Shown: piece after piece, positions 16,075 to 25,073 of the stretch
Layout of the letters: the number at the start of each line of letters is the position of its first letter
How positions within the stretch are numbered: the stretch's first letter is position 1
From: Syntrophobotulus glycolicus DSM 8271
GTDB lineage: Bacteria > Bacillota > Desulfitobacteriia > Desulfitobacteriales > Syntrophobotulaceae
DNA length: 64,000 bases
Direction: 5' to 3'
NCBI RefSeq assembly: GCF_000190635.1
Contig: NC_015172.1
Span: 1,798,001-1,862,000 of the forward strand
Notes under the pieces: model-generated
What the model was told of the DNA's origin: nothing
Seen by the model: the letters and a program-made list of their open reading frames with translations, nothing else
The model's database searches: none
Translations under genes and position numbers: made by a program

Positions 16075-18789
16075 TTGAAAGTAGTTTTACGAATATTTAT
16101 CCTACTGGCCCTGTTTTTGGGAATACTTAAAGCGGCGAGCGGCTTTTACGAGGACTGGCTGTGGTTCTCCGATTTAGGATATGCCGATTTATTTTGGACT
16201 CCCGTGTTAAGCAAAGCAGTGATTCAGATCATCAATGGGACAATTCTTTTCATTCTTTTATCGATCACGCTTCTTTCAAGCAGGCATGCCATACTGACTT
16301 ACTATAACGAAAATTTGCGGAAACGCCTGCGTCTGGTCGAAGATATGGGCACTCCATCCTTCTATTTGAATTCAAAACAAATCACTGTTTTTCTCTTAGT
16401 TTTAGCCGCAATCATCAGTTTTATTATCAGCTTTATTGTTGGTTTTACCGGCTGGCTGGATGTCCTGGCCTTTATCAATTCCTCGGACTTTTATTTAACC
16501 GATCCCATTTTTGGCAAAGACTTCAGTTTTTTTGTTTTCAGACTGCCTTTCCTGGTAACCATCTATAACGCGTTCTTTCCGCCTTTAGTGCTCCTGACCA
16601 TAGCAACCGCTTCTTTCTACTTTTTGACCAAAGTGTTCAGGATTCATTCCTTCAAATTTTGGAAAAGAAATTCTGTATCGGTAAATCCCACGGCCCGGAA
16701 ACATATGGCCATCCTTCTGACCGTTCTTTTTACCCTGAAAGCTTTCGGTTATTATATCAGTATTTACAGTCTGGTTTATTCCCAGGAAGGTCACGTGATC
16801 GGTGCCGGGTATACCGATATCCATGTCACTGTCCCCGTTCTTAAAATCCTCATCGGGATCTGTTTATTATGCTCGCTTTTATCCGTACTGGCTTATTTCC
16901 TGAAAGACGCCCGCTTTCTTTCTGTTCCGGTGCCGTTGGTCGTCGTCTTGTCCCTCGTTTTATATGGAATTCTTCCTTCGGCATTTCAGTCTTTTCTGGT
17001 CGTGCCCAATGAGCTGGAAAAGGAGGCCCCTTATTTAGCGAATGAAATCCAAATGACACGATATGGTTATGGTTTGGATAAAATCGAAGAAAGAGATTAT
17101 GCCGGGAATGCCGAGGTGACAGCAGACGGTTTGAAAGGAGAGGCGGAAACCCTGGCAAACATCCGAATCAACGATACCCGTCCTCTGCTCAAGGCGTATA
17201 CCCAAGAACAGGGAATCCGGCTGTATTATAAATATAATGACATCGATGTCGATAGGTACAAGATCAATGGACAGAACAGACAAATCATGCTTTCTTTACG
17301 GGAAATTTCCACTGCTGATCTGGATGAGAAAGCCCAGACTTTTGTAAACACAAGGTTCAAATATACCCACGGGTTCGGACTGACGGCTTCTTTTGCCAAT
17401 GAGGTGACGTCAAAGGGGCTTCCGGCTTTCGCTGTCCAAAACATTCCGCCTCAAACCGATTTTACCCCGTTGAGTCTGGAAGAACCCCGAATTTATTACG
17501 GTGAACTGACCAATAACTGGGTTGTGGTCAATACTCTGGTTAAGGAATTTGATTATCCCCAGGGAAGTGAAAATGCCGAGAATAATTACGCAGGCCGAAC
17601 CGGTATAACCTTTACCCCCTTCAATAAACTGATGCTCTCCCTCTCTCAGACTACGGCCAGATTCTATCTGGCCCAGGAAATAACATCCCAAAGCAGAATT
17701 CTGCTTCACCGCAATATTGTGGAACGAGTCAATAAACTGATGCCTTTTATCAAGTATGACGGGGATCCCTATGCGGTGATTGACAATGGCAGGATTAAAT
17801 GGTTCATTGATGGCTATACCACCGCCAGAACGATCCCCTATTCCACATCCAGCAGTGACCAGAATATCAATTATATCCGCAATTCGGTCAAAGTCATCGT
17901 TGATGCTTATGACGGTACGGTCGATTTTTATTCTGTTGATCAAGAAGATCCGGTGCTTGCCACTTACAAAAAAATCTTTCCGGGGGTCTTTAAAGATCTG
18001 GCCGATATGCCGTCCTCTTTAAAAGCCCATTTGCGTTATCCGGAAACGATGTTTAAGATGCAGTGCCAGATGCTGAATCATTTTCATATGACAAACCCGA
18101 GAGTATTTTATAACAAAGAGGATGCCTGGGATCTGGCCAAAGAAGTGTCCAACACCCAAACGGAGAGTGTCGATCCTTACTATGTCATCATGAAGCTCCC
18201 CGACGAGAGCAAAGCGGAGTTCATATTGATGCAGCCTTTTACCCCCGCTTCAAGCGAAACCAATGTTCGCAATAATATGATTTCGTGGCTGGCGGCCAGA
18301 TCGGATGGTGATTATTATGGAAAACTGGTCCTTTACAAGCTCCCTAAAACCATTCAAATTGACGGTCCGTTTCAGGTGGAATCCAGAATCGACCAAGACC
18401 CCGAGATTTCTAAACAACTGGCCCTCTGGAATCAAAAAGGCTCCAGTGTGATTAGAGGAAATCTGCTGGCCCTTCCCTTTGCCGGTAATTTCCTGTTTAT
18501 CGAACCTGTTTATCTGCAATCCAATACCAGTGGAAGCATTCCAGAGATGAAAAGAATTGTTGCCGTACTGGGTGACAAAGTCGTGATGGAAGAAACGCTG
18601 GATAAGGCAATTCAGGGTGTCTTAGGCGAGACTGAACCGGTAACGACGGTTGAACCTAAAAATGAGTCTGTCCCGGAAACCACTTCGCCCAGCCAGGATC
18701 TGGATACCATCAAGCAGCAGCTTGACCAAATACGAACCATTTTAGACCAGCTGGAAAAACAGTTGGATACGGCAAATCAGACTGAGTAA
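16075..18789 (+). CDS. UPF0182 family large membrane protein
   Basis: Polytopic membrane protein of 904 residues belonging to the uncharacterised UPF0182 family found in many Firmicutes, Actinobacteria and cyanobacteria. The N-terminal ~310 residues hold about seven membrane helices; the long remainder (about 320-850) is a predicted extracytoplasmic domain with FxPFNKLM and TPASSETNVRNNMISWLAARSDG-type family segments (only parts cited). The last ~50 residues are acidic/glutamine-rich and likely coiled coil (QQLDQIRTILDQLEKQ). The start is TTG 16075 with AAGGAGGATCAT upstream. The function is unknown. Confidence 0.9.
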   Translation: MKVVLRIFILLALFLGILKAASGFYEDWLWFSDLGYADLFWTPVLSKAVIQIINGTILFILLSITLLSSRHAILTYYNENLRKRLRLVEDMGTPSFYLNSKQITVFLLVLAAIISFIISFIVGFTGWLDVLAFINSSDFYLTDPIFGKDFSFFVFRLPFLVTIYNAFFPPLVLLTIATASFYFLTKVFRIHSFKFWKRNSVSVNPTARKHMAILLTVLFTLKAFGYYISIYSLVYSQEGHVIGAGYTDIHVTVPVLKILIGICLLCSLLSVLAYFLKDARFLSVPVPLVVVLSLVLYGILPSAFQSFLVVPNELEKEAPYLANEIQMTRYGYGLDKIEERDYAGNAEVTADGLKGEAETLANIRINDTRPLLKAYTQEQGIRLYYKYNDIDVDRYKINGQNRQIMLSLREISTADLDEKAQTFVNTRFKYTHGFGLTASFANEVTSKGLPAFAVQNIPPQTDFTPLSLEEPRIYYGELTNNWVVVNTLVKEFDYPQGSENAENNYAGRTGITFTPFNKLMLSLSQTTARFYLAQEITSQSRILLHRNIVERVNKLMPFIKYDGDPYAVIDNGRIKWFIDGYTTARTIPYSTSSSDQNINYIRNSVKVIVDAYDGTVDFYSVDQEDPVLATYKKIFPGVFKDLADMPSSLKAHLRYPETMFKMQCQMLNHFHMTNPRVFYNKEDAWDLAKEVSNTQTESVDPYYVIMKLPDESKAEFILMQPFTPASSETNVRNNMISWLAARSDGDYYGKLVLYKLPKTIQIDGPFQVESRIDQDPEISKQLALWNQKGSSVIRGNLLALPFAGNFLFIEPVYLQSNTSGSIPEMKRIVAVLGDKVVMEETLDKAIQGVLGETEPVTTVEPKNESVPETTSPSQDLDTIKQQLDQIRTILDQLEKQLDTANQTE

Positions 18790-18833
18790 GAGCCTAAGAA
18801 TCTCTTTCAGACAATGCTTGCGCTCAATCAGAA

Positions 18834-18873
18834 AACTCTGAGAATAGACCAAAATTCTCAGAGTTTCATTTTT
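18834..18873. terminator. Bidirectional intrinsic terminator between convergent genes
   Basis: A 12-bp stem AACTCTGAGAAT/ATTCTCAGAGTT (18834-18865, loop AGACCAAA) is followed on the plus strand by TCATTTTTC. It separates the UPF0182 gene from the convergent ANTAR regulator, whose stop codon begins at the stem edge, and can serve the plus strand best. Confidence 0.8.
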
Positions 18874-19444
18874 CTTCGGTAGGCAGCCATAAACCCTTAA
18901 CGATGCTTACGGCAACAGAGCGAATGGACTTGCGGGTGGTCATGGCCTGCTTTCTGATCAAGGCATAGGCCGCTTCTTCTTCCAAGCCCAACGGAATCAG
19001 TTTTAAGATGGCTTGATATAATATTTTCCTTGTTGTCACTTCATCATTGAGTTTTCTGATTTCGTCCCTGTGCATGAGTTCCGTATGATATCTGTGCTCG
19101 GCCTGAACGACCCCTGCAATGATGTCTACAGCCCGAATGGGCGCTGTAATGATTTGATGGACGCCTGTCTTGACGGCATACTGAAGACTGTTTTGATCTT
19201 TCTGCTCTAAAACAAGAATGACCGGACAAAGATTGGCTTGAATCAGGTTTTGCACCAGATCCAAAGCTGAAATCCCCTGAATGTCCCAACTGCAGATGAT
19301 CAGATTAGGTTCAAGCCTTTGGGCAATGCGCAGGGCTTCAATCCCGTTTTCCGTTTTGGATATGGTCTGATAATTAACAAGCGGCAGTACAGGATTGATC
19401 TCCTGAATTAATTTTTCTTTTAAAACCAGAAACGCTCTATTCAT
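18866..19444 (-). CDS. ANTAR-domain response regulator with degenerate receiver
   Basis: A 192-residue protein with a receiver-like fold (about 1-120), a short coiled segment and a C-terminal ANTAR RNA-binding domain (LNDEVTTRKILYQAILKL ... AYALIRKQAMTTRKS). ANTAR proteins bind paired RNA hairpins and prevent transcription termination. The usual phosphoacceptor segment reads LIICSWDIQGIS, which on alignment puts Ser at the Asp position, and the conserved KP after beta-5 reads TAPI, so phosphorylation is unlikely. Start chosen at ATG 19444 with GGAG 6 nt before it; the frame extends seven codons further. The RNA target is not known; a strong hairpin lies 70 nt upstream. Confidence 0.82.
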   Translation of the reverse strand: MNRAFLVLKEKLIQEINPVLPLVNYQTISKTENGIEALRIAQRLEPNLIICSWDIQGISALDLVQNLIQANLCPVILVLEQKDQNSLQYAVKTGVHQIITAPIRAVDIIAGVVQAEHRYHTELMHRDEIRKLNDEVTTRKILYQAILKLIPLGLEEEAAYALIRKQAMTTRKSIRSVAVSIVKGLWLPTEEK

Positions 19445-19511
19445 AGATATCTCCAAAAAGATCATAATGACACAATTTACAATTCAATTATATTATTATA
19501 CTATCTGATCT

Positions 19512-19574
19512 GATAAAACAAAAGAAGCATCATACATAAAAATTTCTGATTATGCAATGCTTCTTTGTTTTATC
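19512..19574. repeat. Long imperfect inverted repeat (hairpin) between ANTAR gene and upstream gene
   Basis: Arms of 19 and 18 nt (GATAAAACAAAAGAAGCAT at 19512-19530, and its complement lacking one base at 19557-19574) flank a 26-nt loop. No T tract follows on either strand. On the minus strand it sits between the end of the membrane-protein gene (19691) and the ANTAR gene start (19444), upstream of TATAAT-like sequences. Confidence 0.6.
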
Positions 19575-19690
19575 ATCATATGGTTTTTTCGGCCTCTGAA
19601 TATACGCGTATTTTGCTGTCAATATCAAGAGGATGACTTTGCTCTTTCCCCTGTCCTGTTTTCTATTTTATTGGTTTTTGAGATTAATGC

Positions 19691-20245
19691 TCATTTTATC
19701 GAAGAATCAACATTAAACAGAGTTTTGGCTTCGGTGTTTTGAGTGACGGCCCCGGCAGGATTGGAGCTGATACTGATGATCAATTCATGCTGGCCTGCGG
19801 TTGCGCTTTTGCCTTTGGCGTCTCCAAGCGCTTTAACATTCTCAAAGGTAACTTTGGCGGTCTTCCCTGGCTCTAAAGTAGGAATATTCCCTAATTTGCT
19901 GGCTTTTTTGTCTTTTTGATCTGTTAAAGATAGATCAAATTTTATGGGAATATTTGTCATGGTTTTGTTTGTTGTGTTTTGGATAATTGCGGATACTCCG
20001 AACTTATCCGCTTTAAGCACCTGTTGCCCTTTAAAGACCTCGCTGCCGTATGTAACATCGCGAAGTTCCATGTTGGGCTGAAAGTCAAGGCTCACTATTT
20101 TTAATTCAGGTTCAATCTTTTCCGCTACCGCATCTGCCTGACTGACTTTCCAGATGCTTATTCCAACAGTTCCCGCAAAGGCAACTAAAAGAACCAGGGC
20201 ACCATAAAGGACATATCTGCGTTTTAGAGTAACAAATGTTGTCAT
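19691..20245 (-). CDS. Membrane-anchored extracytoplasmic protein, unknown function
   Basis: A 184-residue protein with one N-terminal membrane anchor (about residues 11-33, VLYGALVLLVAFAGTVGIS) preceded by positive charges, and an extracytoplasmic beta-rich domain. The segment VLKADKFGVSAIIQNTTNKTMTN followed by LEPGKTAKVTFENV (cited in parts) has the look of a CARDB- or BACON-like immunoglobulin fold that often serves in surface adhesion or assembly. No lipobox is present. Start chosen at ATG 20245 with GGAGG 9 nt before; the frame runs upstream to 20290 into the preceding terminator. I cannot assign a function. Confidence 0.7.
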   Translation of the reverse strand: MTTFVTLKRRYVLYGALVLLVAFAGTVGISIWKVSQADAVAEKIEPELKIVSLDFQPNMELRDVTYGSEVFKGQQVLKADKFGVSAIIQNTTNKTMTNIPIKFDLSLTDQKDKKASKLGNIPTLEPGKTAKVTFENVKALGDAKGKSATAGQHELIISISSNPAGAVTQNTEAKTLFNVDSSIK

Positions 20246-20275
20246 ACTTATTCGCCTCCACATTTTTATCTTTAT

Positions 20276-20316
20276 AAAAAAACTATGCATGTCCTGAAAT
20301 GACCATGCATAGTTTT
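20276..20316 (-). terminator. Rho-independent terminator of the dnaD-dnaI operon
   Basis: Perfect 13-bp stem (AAAACTATGCATG and complement, 20279-20291 and 20304-20316) with a 12-nt loop, followed on the minus strand by a T-rich run. It lies 44 nt past the helicase-loader stop codon. Confidence 0.88.
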
Positions 20317-20359
20317 GGCAAATTCTTATAAATTATTTTTTATCCAATTGCAATGAAAT

Positions 20360-21085
20360 TTATTTTCCTTCTCTTTTTTGATATTTTTGGTAGCGGATAT
20401 CTGTTTCTATCGTTAATTTGAAGACCCGGCACATTTGCAGCAATCTGGAACATGTCCTGTCTCCTAAATAGACTTCAATATCTCCGAAGTCCAAATTACT
20501 GGTGATCACTGTCGGCAATTGTTCATTCATACGGTAATTCAGAATGGAATAAATCCTGTTTTTTGTCCACTCCGTATAGTTATGAGCCCCAAGGTCATCC
20601 AGGATCAGAACGGGAACCGTTCTGGCAATATCAAGCAGGTCAATTTCACTCGCCGTGTTTTTGGAAAAAGAAGCCCTCAACTCATCAAGCATGTCGGGAA
20701 CGACCAGGAACAGCAGGTTAATCCGGTTGGCGACCAGATTATTGGCAATCGCGGCCGCCAGAAATGTTTTTCCGGAACCGACCGGACCGGTGAGCAACAG
20801 ACCGGTTTCATTTTTATGATTAAGCAGGTTTCCGGCGAAAGCCCTGGCTGCCTGCAAAGCCTTCTCAGCATGATGCAAGTGGATTTTTTCCGGATCATTG
20901 GGATCCTGATAATAGTCCAGATTAAATTGTCGGAAATCGCAGCCCAGGAGATCCTTAGATAAACGGGCGTATTTAAAAGAATTATCCAATCTTTTTTGCA
21001 GCATGCAGGTGCAAGGGATTGCGGTGTCTCCCTCCACAACAATTCCCCTATCCAAACATTTTGCACATTGATAGAAATCCGTCAA
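20360..21085 (-). CDS. Replicative helicase loader, DnaI/DnaC-type AAA+ ATPase
   Basis: AAA+ ATPase that loads the DnaB-type replicative helicase. Near the N-terminus a zinc-ribbon-like set of cysteines (CAKC, then CTC) is followed by the AAA+ domain with Walker A LTGPVGSGKTFLAAA, Walker B VLILDDLGAH and a sensor-1 VITSNL with arginine finger region RTCSRLL. Length is about 241 residues from TTG 21085, chosen because AAGGAG lies 10 nt upstream; another TTG at 21121 has no ribosome binding site. The dnaD-like gene is immediately upstream, giving a primosome gene pair. Which helicase it serves is inferred. Confidence 0.88.
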   Translation of the reverse strand: MTDFYQCAKCLDRGIVVEGDTAIPCTCMLQKRLDNSFKYARLSKDLLGCDFRQFNLDYYQDPNDPEKIHLHHAEKALQAARAFAGNLLNHKNETGLLLTGPVGSGKTFLAAAIANNLVANRINLLFLVVPDMLDELRASFSKNTASEIDLLDIARTVPVLILDDLGAHNYTEWTKNRIYSILNYRMNEQLPTVITSNLDFGDIEVYLGDRTCSRLLQMCRVFKLTIETDIRYQKYQKREGK

Positions 21086-21150
21086 TTTGAAACAACTCCT
21101 TAACCATGGTTCCTTTACCAATCTGAAAACCGCGATGTCAGGGAACCGCT

Positions 21151-21894
21151 TTAGAGATAAATATTGTCATACTTGCTTTTATTCTTCCCAGTATTCTTTT
21201 TACCTGCCGGCCGCTCTGTTTTATTTTTGCTCTGCTTGGATTGAAAATACTCGTCCTCAGCCTGAACCTCAGGCAAGGTTTTCAACCCCTTTTTTTCCCA
21301 CTCCCGCAATATCGAGTCCAGATATCTGAAATTCCTGATCCCGGCACTCACGCCCCTCCGAAGAGCCTCAATAATCAACTCTTGAGAAAAAGAGGCCGTC
21401 AGCCATTTTTCAATATGTTCACACTCAAAACCGGTCAAAGGCCGGCCTATTTCATGTTCAAACACTGTGGTGATTTTTTGCATGCTCAAATCAGTTTCTT
21501 TGTTAATTTGGACCTTTGCCCCTTTTTTCTCAGCAAGCTGTTTAAACTTGTTAATTCCCCATATTTCAAACAGCTGGTCAATCAGCCCTTCAAAATCATA
21601 TTTTGTATGTTTTGCCGTACTGTTTTTTACTCTCACAACGAGGTTCATCTGCGCCAAGTGCTCAATCATACTTTCGATTTCAGCAACGGGGGTATTCATT
21701 TTTCTGCTGATATTCCCGATCAGCTCCAGATCTCCGGGTTGATGGTCTTTCTCCGCCAGCAGGTGGATAATCAGCATCATTTCCCCGGGCGTAATACCCA
21801 GTTCAAAATAATGATCCAATAAATATTCCGGTACGGATATTCCGCCTGAAAAGGTAAACGACTGGAGAAAGCCGCCATAAAACTTTTTATCCAA
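21151..21894 (-). CDS. DnaD-like primosomal replication protein
   Basis: About 247 residues with an N-terminal winged-helix domain (DnaB_N/DnaD_N type, residues about 1-100) and a C-terminal DnaB_2 domain (about 130-205) whose FEHEIGRPLTGFECEHIEKW and FRYLDSILREWEKKGLKT features are the family signature (YxxxI motif area). The last 40 residues are lysine-rich and probably disordered. DnaD remodels DNA with DnaA/DnaB at oriC and restart sites and works with the helicase loader encoded next. The start is likely TTG 21894, 6 nt after GAGGTG, rather than the GTG overlapping that site at 21903. Confidence 0.9.
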   Translation of the reverse strand: MDKKFYGGFLQSFTFSGGISVPEYLLDHYFELGITPGEMMLIIHLLAEKDHQPGDLELIGNISRKMNTPVAEIESMIEHLAQMNLVVRVKNSTAKHTKYDFEGLIDQLFEIWGINKFKQLAEKKGAKVQINKETDLSMQKITTVFEHEIGRPLTGFECEHIEKWLTASFSQELIIEALRRGVSAGIRNFRYLDSILREWEKKGLKTLPEVQAEDEYFQSKQSKNKTERPAGKKNTGKNKSKYDNIYL

Positions 21895-22079
21895 AAAAAC
21901 CACCTCATAAATATATTAGCTCATCTTCGCAAAAAAAGAGAACTATAATCAGAAATATTCTAAAAGAAACGTAATAATAATTTTTTTATCGAACAACATC
22001 GATATTCTTTCCATTTACAGGGAGGTTTTTTCAGGAGCTTTAGCGTATTTTTATGTTTAAAAAGAAGGTGGTGTCTGGA

Positions 22080-22670
22080 ATGGATCTTAATCAGGATATC
22101 ATGAAATTAATCATGAATTCAGGAGCACATCCCGCGCTTGGCTGGAAACACTGCCAAAGGGTTTTTTATCTGGCGAAAGAATTGGCCCAACAATACACCC
22201 TTGACGAAGAGATCCTGTATCTTGCCTGTATGCTGCATGACATCGGAAAATACCCCGGTTATGCCCTGCCAAACATTGATCATGTCCTTAGATCGAAAGG
22301 AATTGCCTCAAATATCCTGAAAAAATATTCTTATGAACAGAGCAAGCTCAACAAAGTTCTGGATGCAATCGAATCCCACATGTATTATTCAGAGCCGCAG
22401 GGAACGGAAGAAGCCATCTATCTTCGTGATGCCAATATCTTAGACAGTATCGGCAATATCGGCATAATGAAGATCTTTTCTTTGATCGGTCATGATGAAT
22501 TGATTGAGACTCCCGAAGAAGCCATTGCCCGTGTCCAGACATTTGCAGATGCCCTGCCCAAAAAGGTTTCGACCAAAAACGGGAAAAGAATAGCCTTAAA
22601 AAGACGGGAGGAAATGATGCGCTTTTTGGGCGGAATCAGAAAACAGACCTCCGAGTATGCCTGGGTATAG
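22080..22670 (+). CDS. HD-domain metal-dependent phosphohydrolase-like protein
   Basis: A 196-residue protein with an HD fold: WKHCQRVFYLAKEL supplies the first His, ACMLHDIGKYPGY the HD pair, and later IESHMYY and LRDANILDSIGNIGI the distal His and Asp. HD proteins of this size hydrolyse phosphate esters of nucleotides or similar compounds; the substrate cannot be assigned. Start chosen at ATG 22080, 8 nt after AAGGTGG; an ATG at 22053 lacks a well-placed site. It is divergent from dnaD and convergent with the beta-CASP gene, whose stop codon lies 1 nt away. Confidence 0.85.
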   Translation: MDLNQDIMKLIMNSGAHPALGWKHCQRVFYLAKELAQQYTLDEEILYLACMLHDIGKYPGYALPNIDHVLRSKGIASNILKKYSYEQSKLNKVLDAIESHMYYSEPQGTEEAIYLRDANILDSIGNIGIMKIFSLIGHDELIETPEEAIARVQTFADALPKKVSTKNGKRIALKRREEMMRFLGGIRKQTSEYAWV

Positions 22671-22671
22671 T

Positions 22672-24336
22672 TTATTTTATCGAGTCAAGCATATTCGATA
22701 TTTCTTTGAGGGTTTCGATCAATACCTCATAGCTTTCTTCATTTCTTTTCTTATCCATCGCAATTCTGAGCTTTCTTCTGAGCCCGGAATAAAGCTGGTT
22801 GGCTCTTGCAACGAGGACTTTTTTCTTCACGGGGGCTTTTCTGGCGACAAAAGGCTTCAGTTTTTCATCTTCAATTTCAGACAGTCTTTCTTCCATCACT
22901 TTAAGCCACGGTTTGTCCGGCTTAACGCAAATAATTTGGCCGTCTTTAAACTCAATGCTTTCTCCCAATTCCGGAATGAGCGGTTGTTTATTCAATTTTT
23001 CTTGCAGTAATAAAGAAAATCCATCTAAAGATTCTCGTTCCCCATGCACCAGAATAATCTCTTCAGCGTCTTTTCCGGCGTATTCCACCCAGTCCAGGAG
23101 CTCACGTTGATCGGCATGTGAAGAAAAACCCATGAGCTGCACAATATTCGCTTTTACGGTGATCGTTTCCCCGTGGATGGTCACCTCTTCCGCACCGTCG
23201 ACAAGTCTTCGGCCTAAAGTTCCTTCCGCCTGATAACCGACGAAAATGACGGTTGTATTTTCTTTCCACAGGTTATGTTTCAAGTGATGTTTGATCCTGC
23301 CGGCGTCAGCCATGCCGCTGGCCGAGATAATGATCGCCCTTTCCTGCAAATTATTCAGCCTGATGGAATCATCTGTGGTCACACTAAAATGAAGATTTTT
23401 CATGACTAAAGGATTATTGCCCTGATCGATTTTCTCTGTCGTTTCATCATCAAAGACATCCGGATGCCTGTTGAAAATCTTTGTTGCGGCCACAGCCAGG
23501 GGGCTGTCAACATAAATCGGGATAACAGGGATCATTTTCTTGTCCTGAAGGTCTTTGAGGTAATACAGGAGATCCTGAGTCCTCTCAACAGCAAATGCCG
23601 GGATGATGATATGATCTCCCCGGGCAAAGGCATCTTGAATAATCTGGGCAAACCTTTCCAGGCGCTGCGGTTTTTCCGTATGCATCCGGTCACCATAAGT
23701 GGTTTCCATAATGACAACATCTGCCCCGCCGACCTTGCTGGGATTTTCAATATAGGGTTGATCAGACGAACCGATATCACCGGAAAACAAGATTTTTTTA
23801 ACCCCATCACCCTCGGTGATTTTCAGCATGACATACGAGGAACCTAAAATATGTCCGGCGTCATAAAATTCAAACTCCGCACCGTCCCCTAAGACCACAT
23901 TCTGGTGATACGGAACAGATAAAAAGGAGTTAAGGGCAGCCAAGCCCTGTTCGGCAGTATAAATTGGGGCAAGAGGAAGCAAGCCAGCCCGAACTCTCTT
24001 TCTGTTTTTCCTTTCGATTTCCATTTCCTGAATATGACCGCTGTCCGGCAGCATGACTTCACAAAAGGCTTTCGTGGCCGGTGTGGCATAGACTTTCCCA
24101 TTATAGCCGCTTTTGATGAGCTTCGGAATAAGTCCGGAATGATCAATATGGGCATGGGTCAGAATTACTGCATCAATGGACAGAGGATCAAAGGGAAAGT
24201 CACCATAGTTTAATTCCTTGATAATTTTGGACCCCTGAAACATCCCGCAATCAATCAAAATACGGAAGCCGGAAGCTTCCACTAAATAACAAGATCCGGT
24301 AACCGTGCCTGACGCTCCAAAAAAATTGATTTTCAT
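22672..24336 (-). CDS. Metallo-beta-lactamase / beta-CASP family ribonuclease-like hydrolase
   Basis: A 554-residue beta-CASP protein of the CPSF73/YSH1-like group. Metal-binding motifs are LTHAHIDHSG (motif II), PDSGHIQEME region with His (motif III), LFSGDIGSSDQP (Asp, motif IV), the beta-CASP segment and FSSHADQRELLDW (RMMBL motif). These enzymes cut RNA as endo- or 5'-exonucleases; some bacterial members act on other substrates. A C-terminal tail of about 80 residues is basic and helical (PVKKKVLVARANQL), possibly RNA-binding, and not present in the shorter family members. Start is ATG 24336 with GGAGGA 5 nt upstream. Confidence 0.88.
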   Translation of the reverse strand: MKINFFGASGTVTGSCYLVEASGFRILIDCGMFQGSKIIKELNYGDFPFDPLSIDAVILTHAHIDHSGLIPKLIKSGYNGKVYATPATKAFCEVMLPDSGHIQEMEIERKNRKRVRAGLLPLAPIYTAEQGLAALNSFLSVPYHQNVVLGDGAEFEFYDAGHILGSSYVMLKITEGDGVKKILFSGDIGSSDQPYIENPSKVGGADVVIMETTYGDRMHTEKPQRLERFAQIIQDAFARGDHIIIPAFAVERTQDLLYYLKDLQDKKMIPVIPIYVDSPLAVAATKIFNRHPDVFDDETTEKIDQGNNPLVMKNLHFSVTTDDSIRLNNLQERAIIISASGMADAGRIKHHLKHNLWKENTTVIFVGYQAEGTLGRRLVDGAEEVTIHGETITVKANIVQLMGFSSHADQRELLDWVEYAGKDAEEIILVHGERESLDGFSLLLQEKLNKQPLIPELGESIEFKDGQIICVKPDKPWLKVMEERLSEIEDEKLKPFVARKAPVKKKVLVARANQLYSGLRRKLRIAMDKKRNEESYEVLIETLKEISNMLDSIK

Positions 24337-24434
24337 ATCTTCCTCCATAAATGTTTATGGGTTTGTCGGCCTGAATTGTTTTATTCTTTTTCTTATCTAG
24401 CCTGATATTATATTATGTTTCCTGCTTGATCCTG

Positions 24435-25073
24435 TCATTCCAAATGAACAAGATTAAGTTTGACCGCTTTGATTGCGGCCTGAGTCCGGTCTTCAACCTC
24501 AAGCTTTCGAAAAATATTGGATAAATGGTTTTTAACGGTTTTTTCACTGATATATAGAGAAATACCGATTTCTTTATTTGATGATCCCCTGGCCACGGCC
24601 CGCAAAATTTCCATTTCCCGTTTGCTTAAACCAAAGCTGTTTTTATTTTTGGACGGAGTAGAAATCTGGCCGAGCAATTTGCCGGTTACGGAGGGAGCCA
24701 AGATGGGTTCCCCGGAGTAGACCTTACGAATAGAATTGACGAGAGTTTTGGGAAAAACATCTTTTAAAAGATAGCCGGCTACCCCGGTTTGCAGAACCTG
24801 AAAGACTTTCTCGTCGGAATCATCCACAGTCAGGACGATAATGCCGATTTCAGGACGTTCCCGGCGAATGACCCTGCATGCCTCCAGCCCATTCATTCCA
24901 GGCATATTTAAATCCATAAGCAGGATATCAAAGGTTAAGCTGCGGGCAATATTAATCGCCCCTTGCCCATCCCCTACTTCTGTTACAACCTGAATTCCCG
25001 GTTCAAATTCTAAGATGCGCCGCAATCCTTCCCTGAGTAAAGGATGGTCATCAGCGATCACCACTTTAATCAT
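24435..25073 (-). CDS. NarL/FixJ-family response regulator, DegU-like
   Basis: Two-component regulator of 212 residues. The receiver (residues 1-120) has the acidic pair DDHPLL, phosphoacceptor Asp in LLMDLNMPGMNGL (about residue 54), the Thr of VLTVDD and the Lys of LLKDVFP. The C-terminal LuxR-type helix-turn-helix (LSKREMEILRAVARGSSNKEIGISLYIS, cited in part; recognition helix EKTVKNHLSNIFRKL) is complete. The start at 25073 overlaps the kinase stop by 8 nt, so the two are translationally coupled. The sequence is close to Bacillus DegU in layout; the regulon is unknown. Confidence 0.92.
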   Translation of the reverse strand: MIKVVIADDHPLLREGLRRILEFEPGIQVVTEVGDGQGAINIARSLTFDILLMDLNMPGMNGLEACRVIRRERPEIGIIVLTVDDSDEKVFQVLQTGVAGYLLKDVFPKTLVNSIRKVYSGEPILAPSVTGKLLGQISTPSKNKNSFGLSKREMEILRAVARGSSNKEIGISLYISEKTVKNHLSNIFRKLEVEDRTQAAIKAVKLNLVHLE

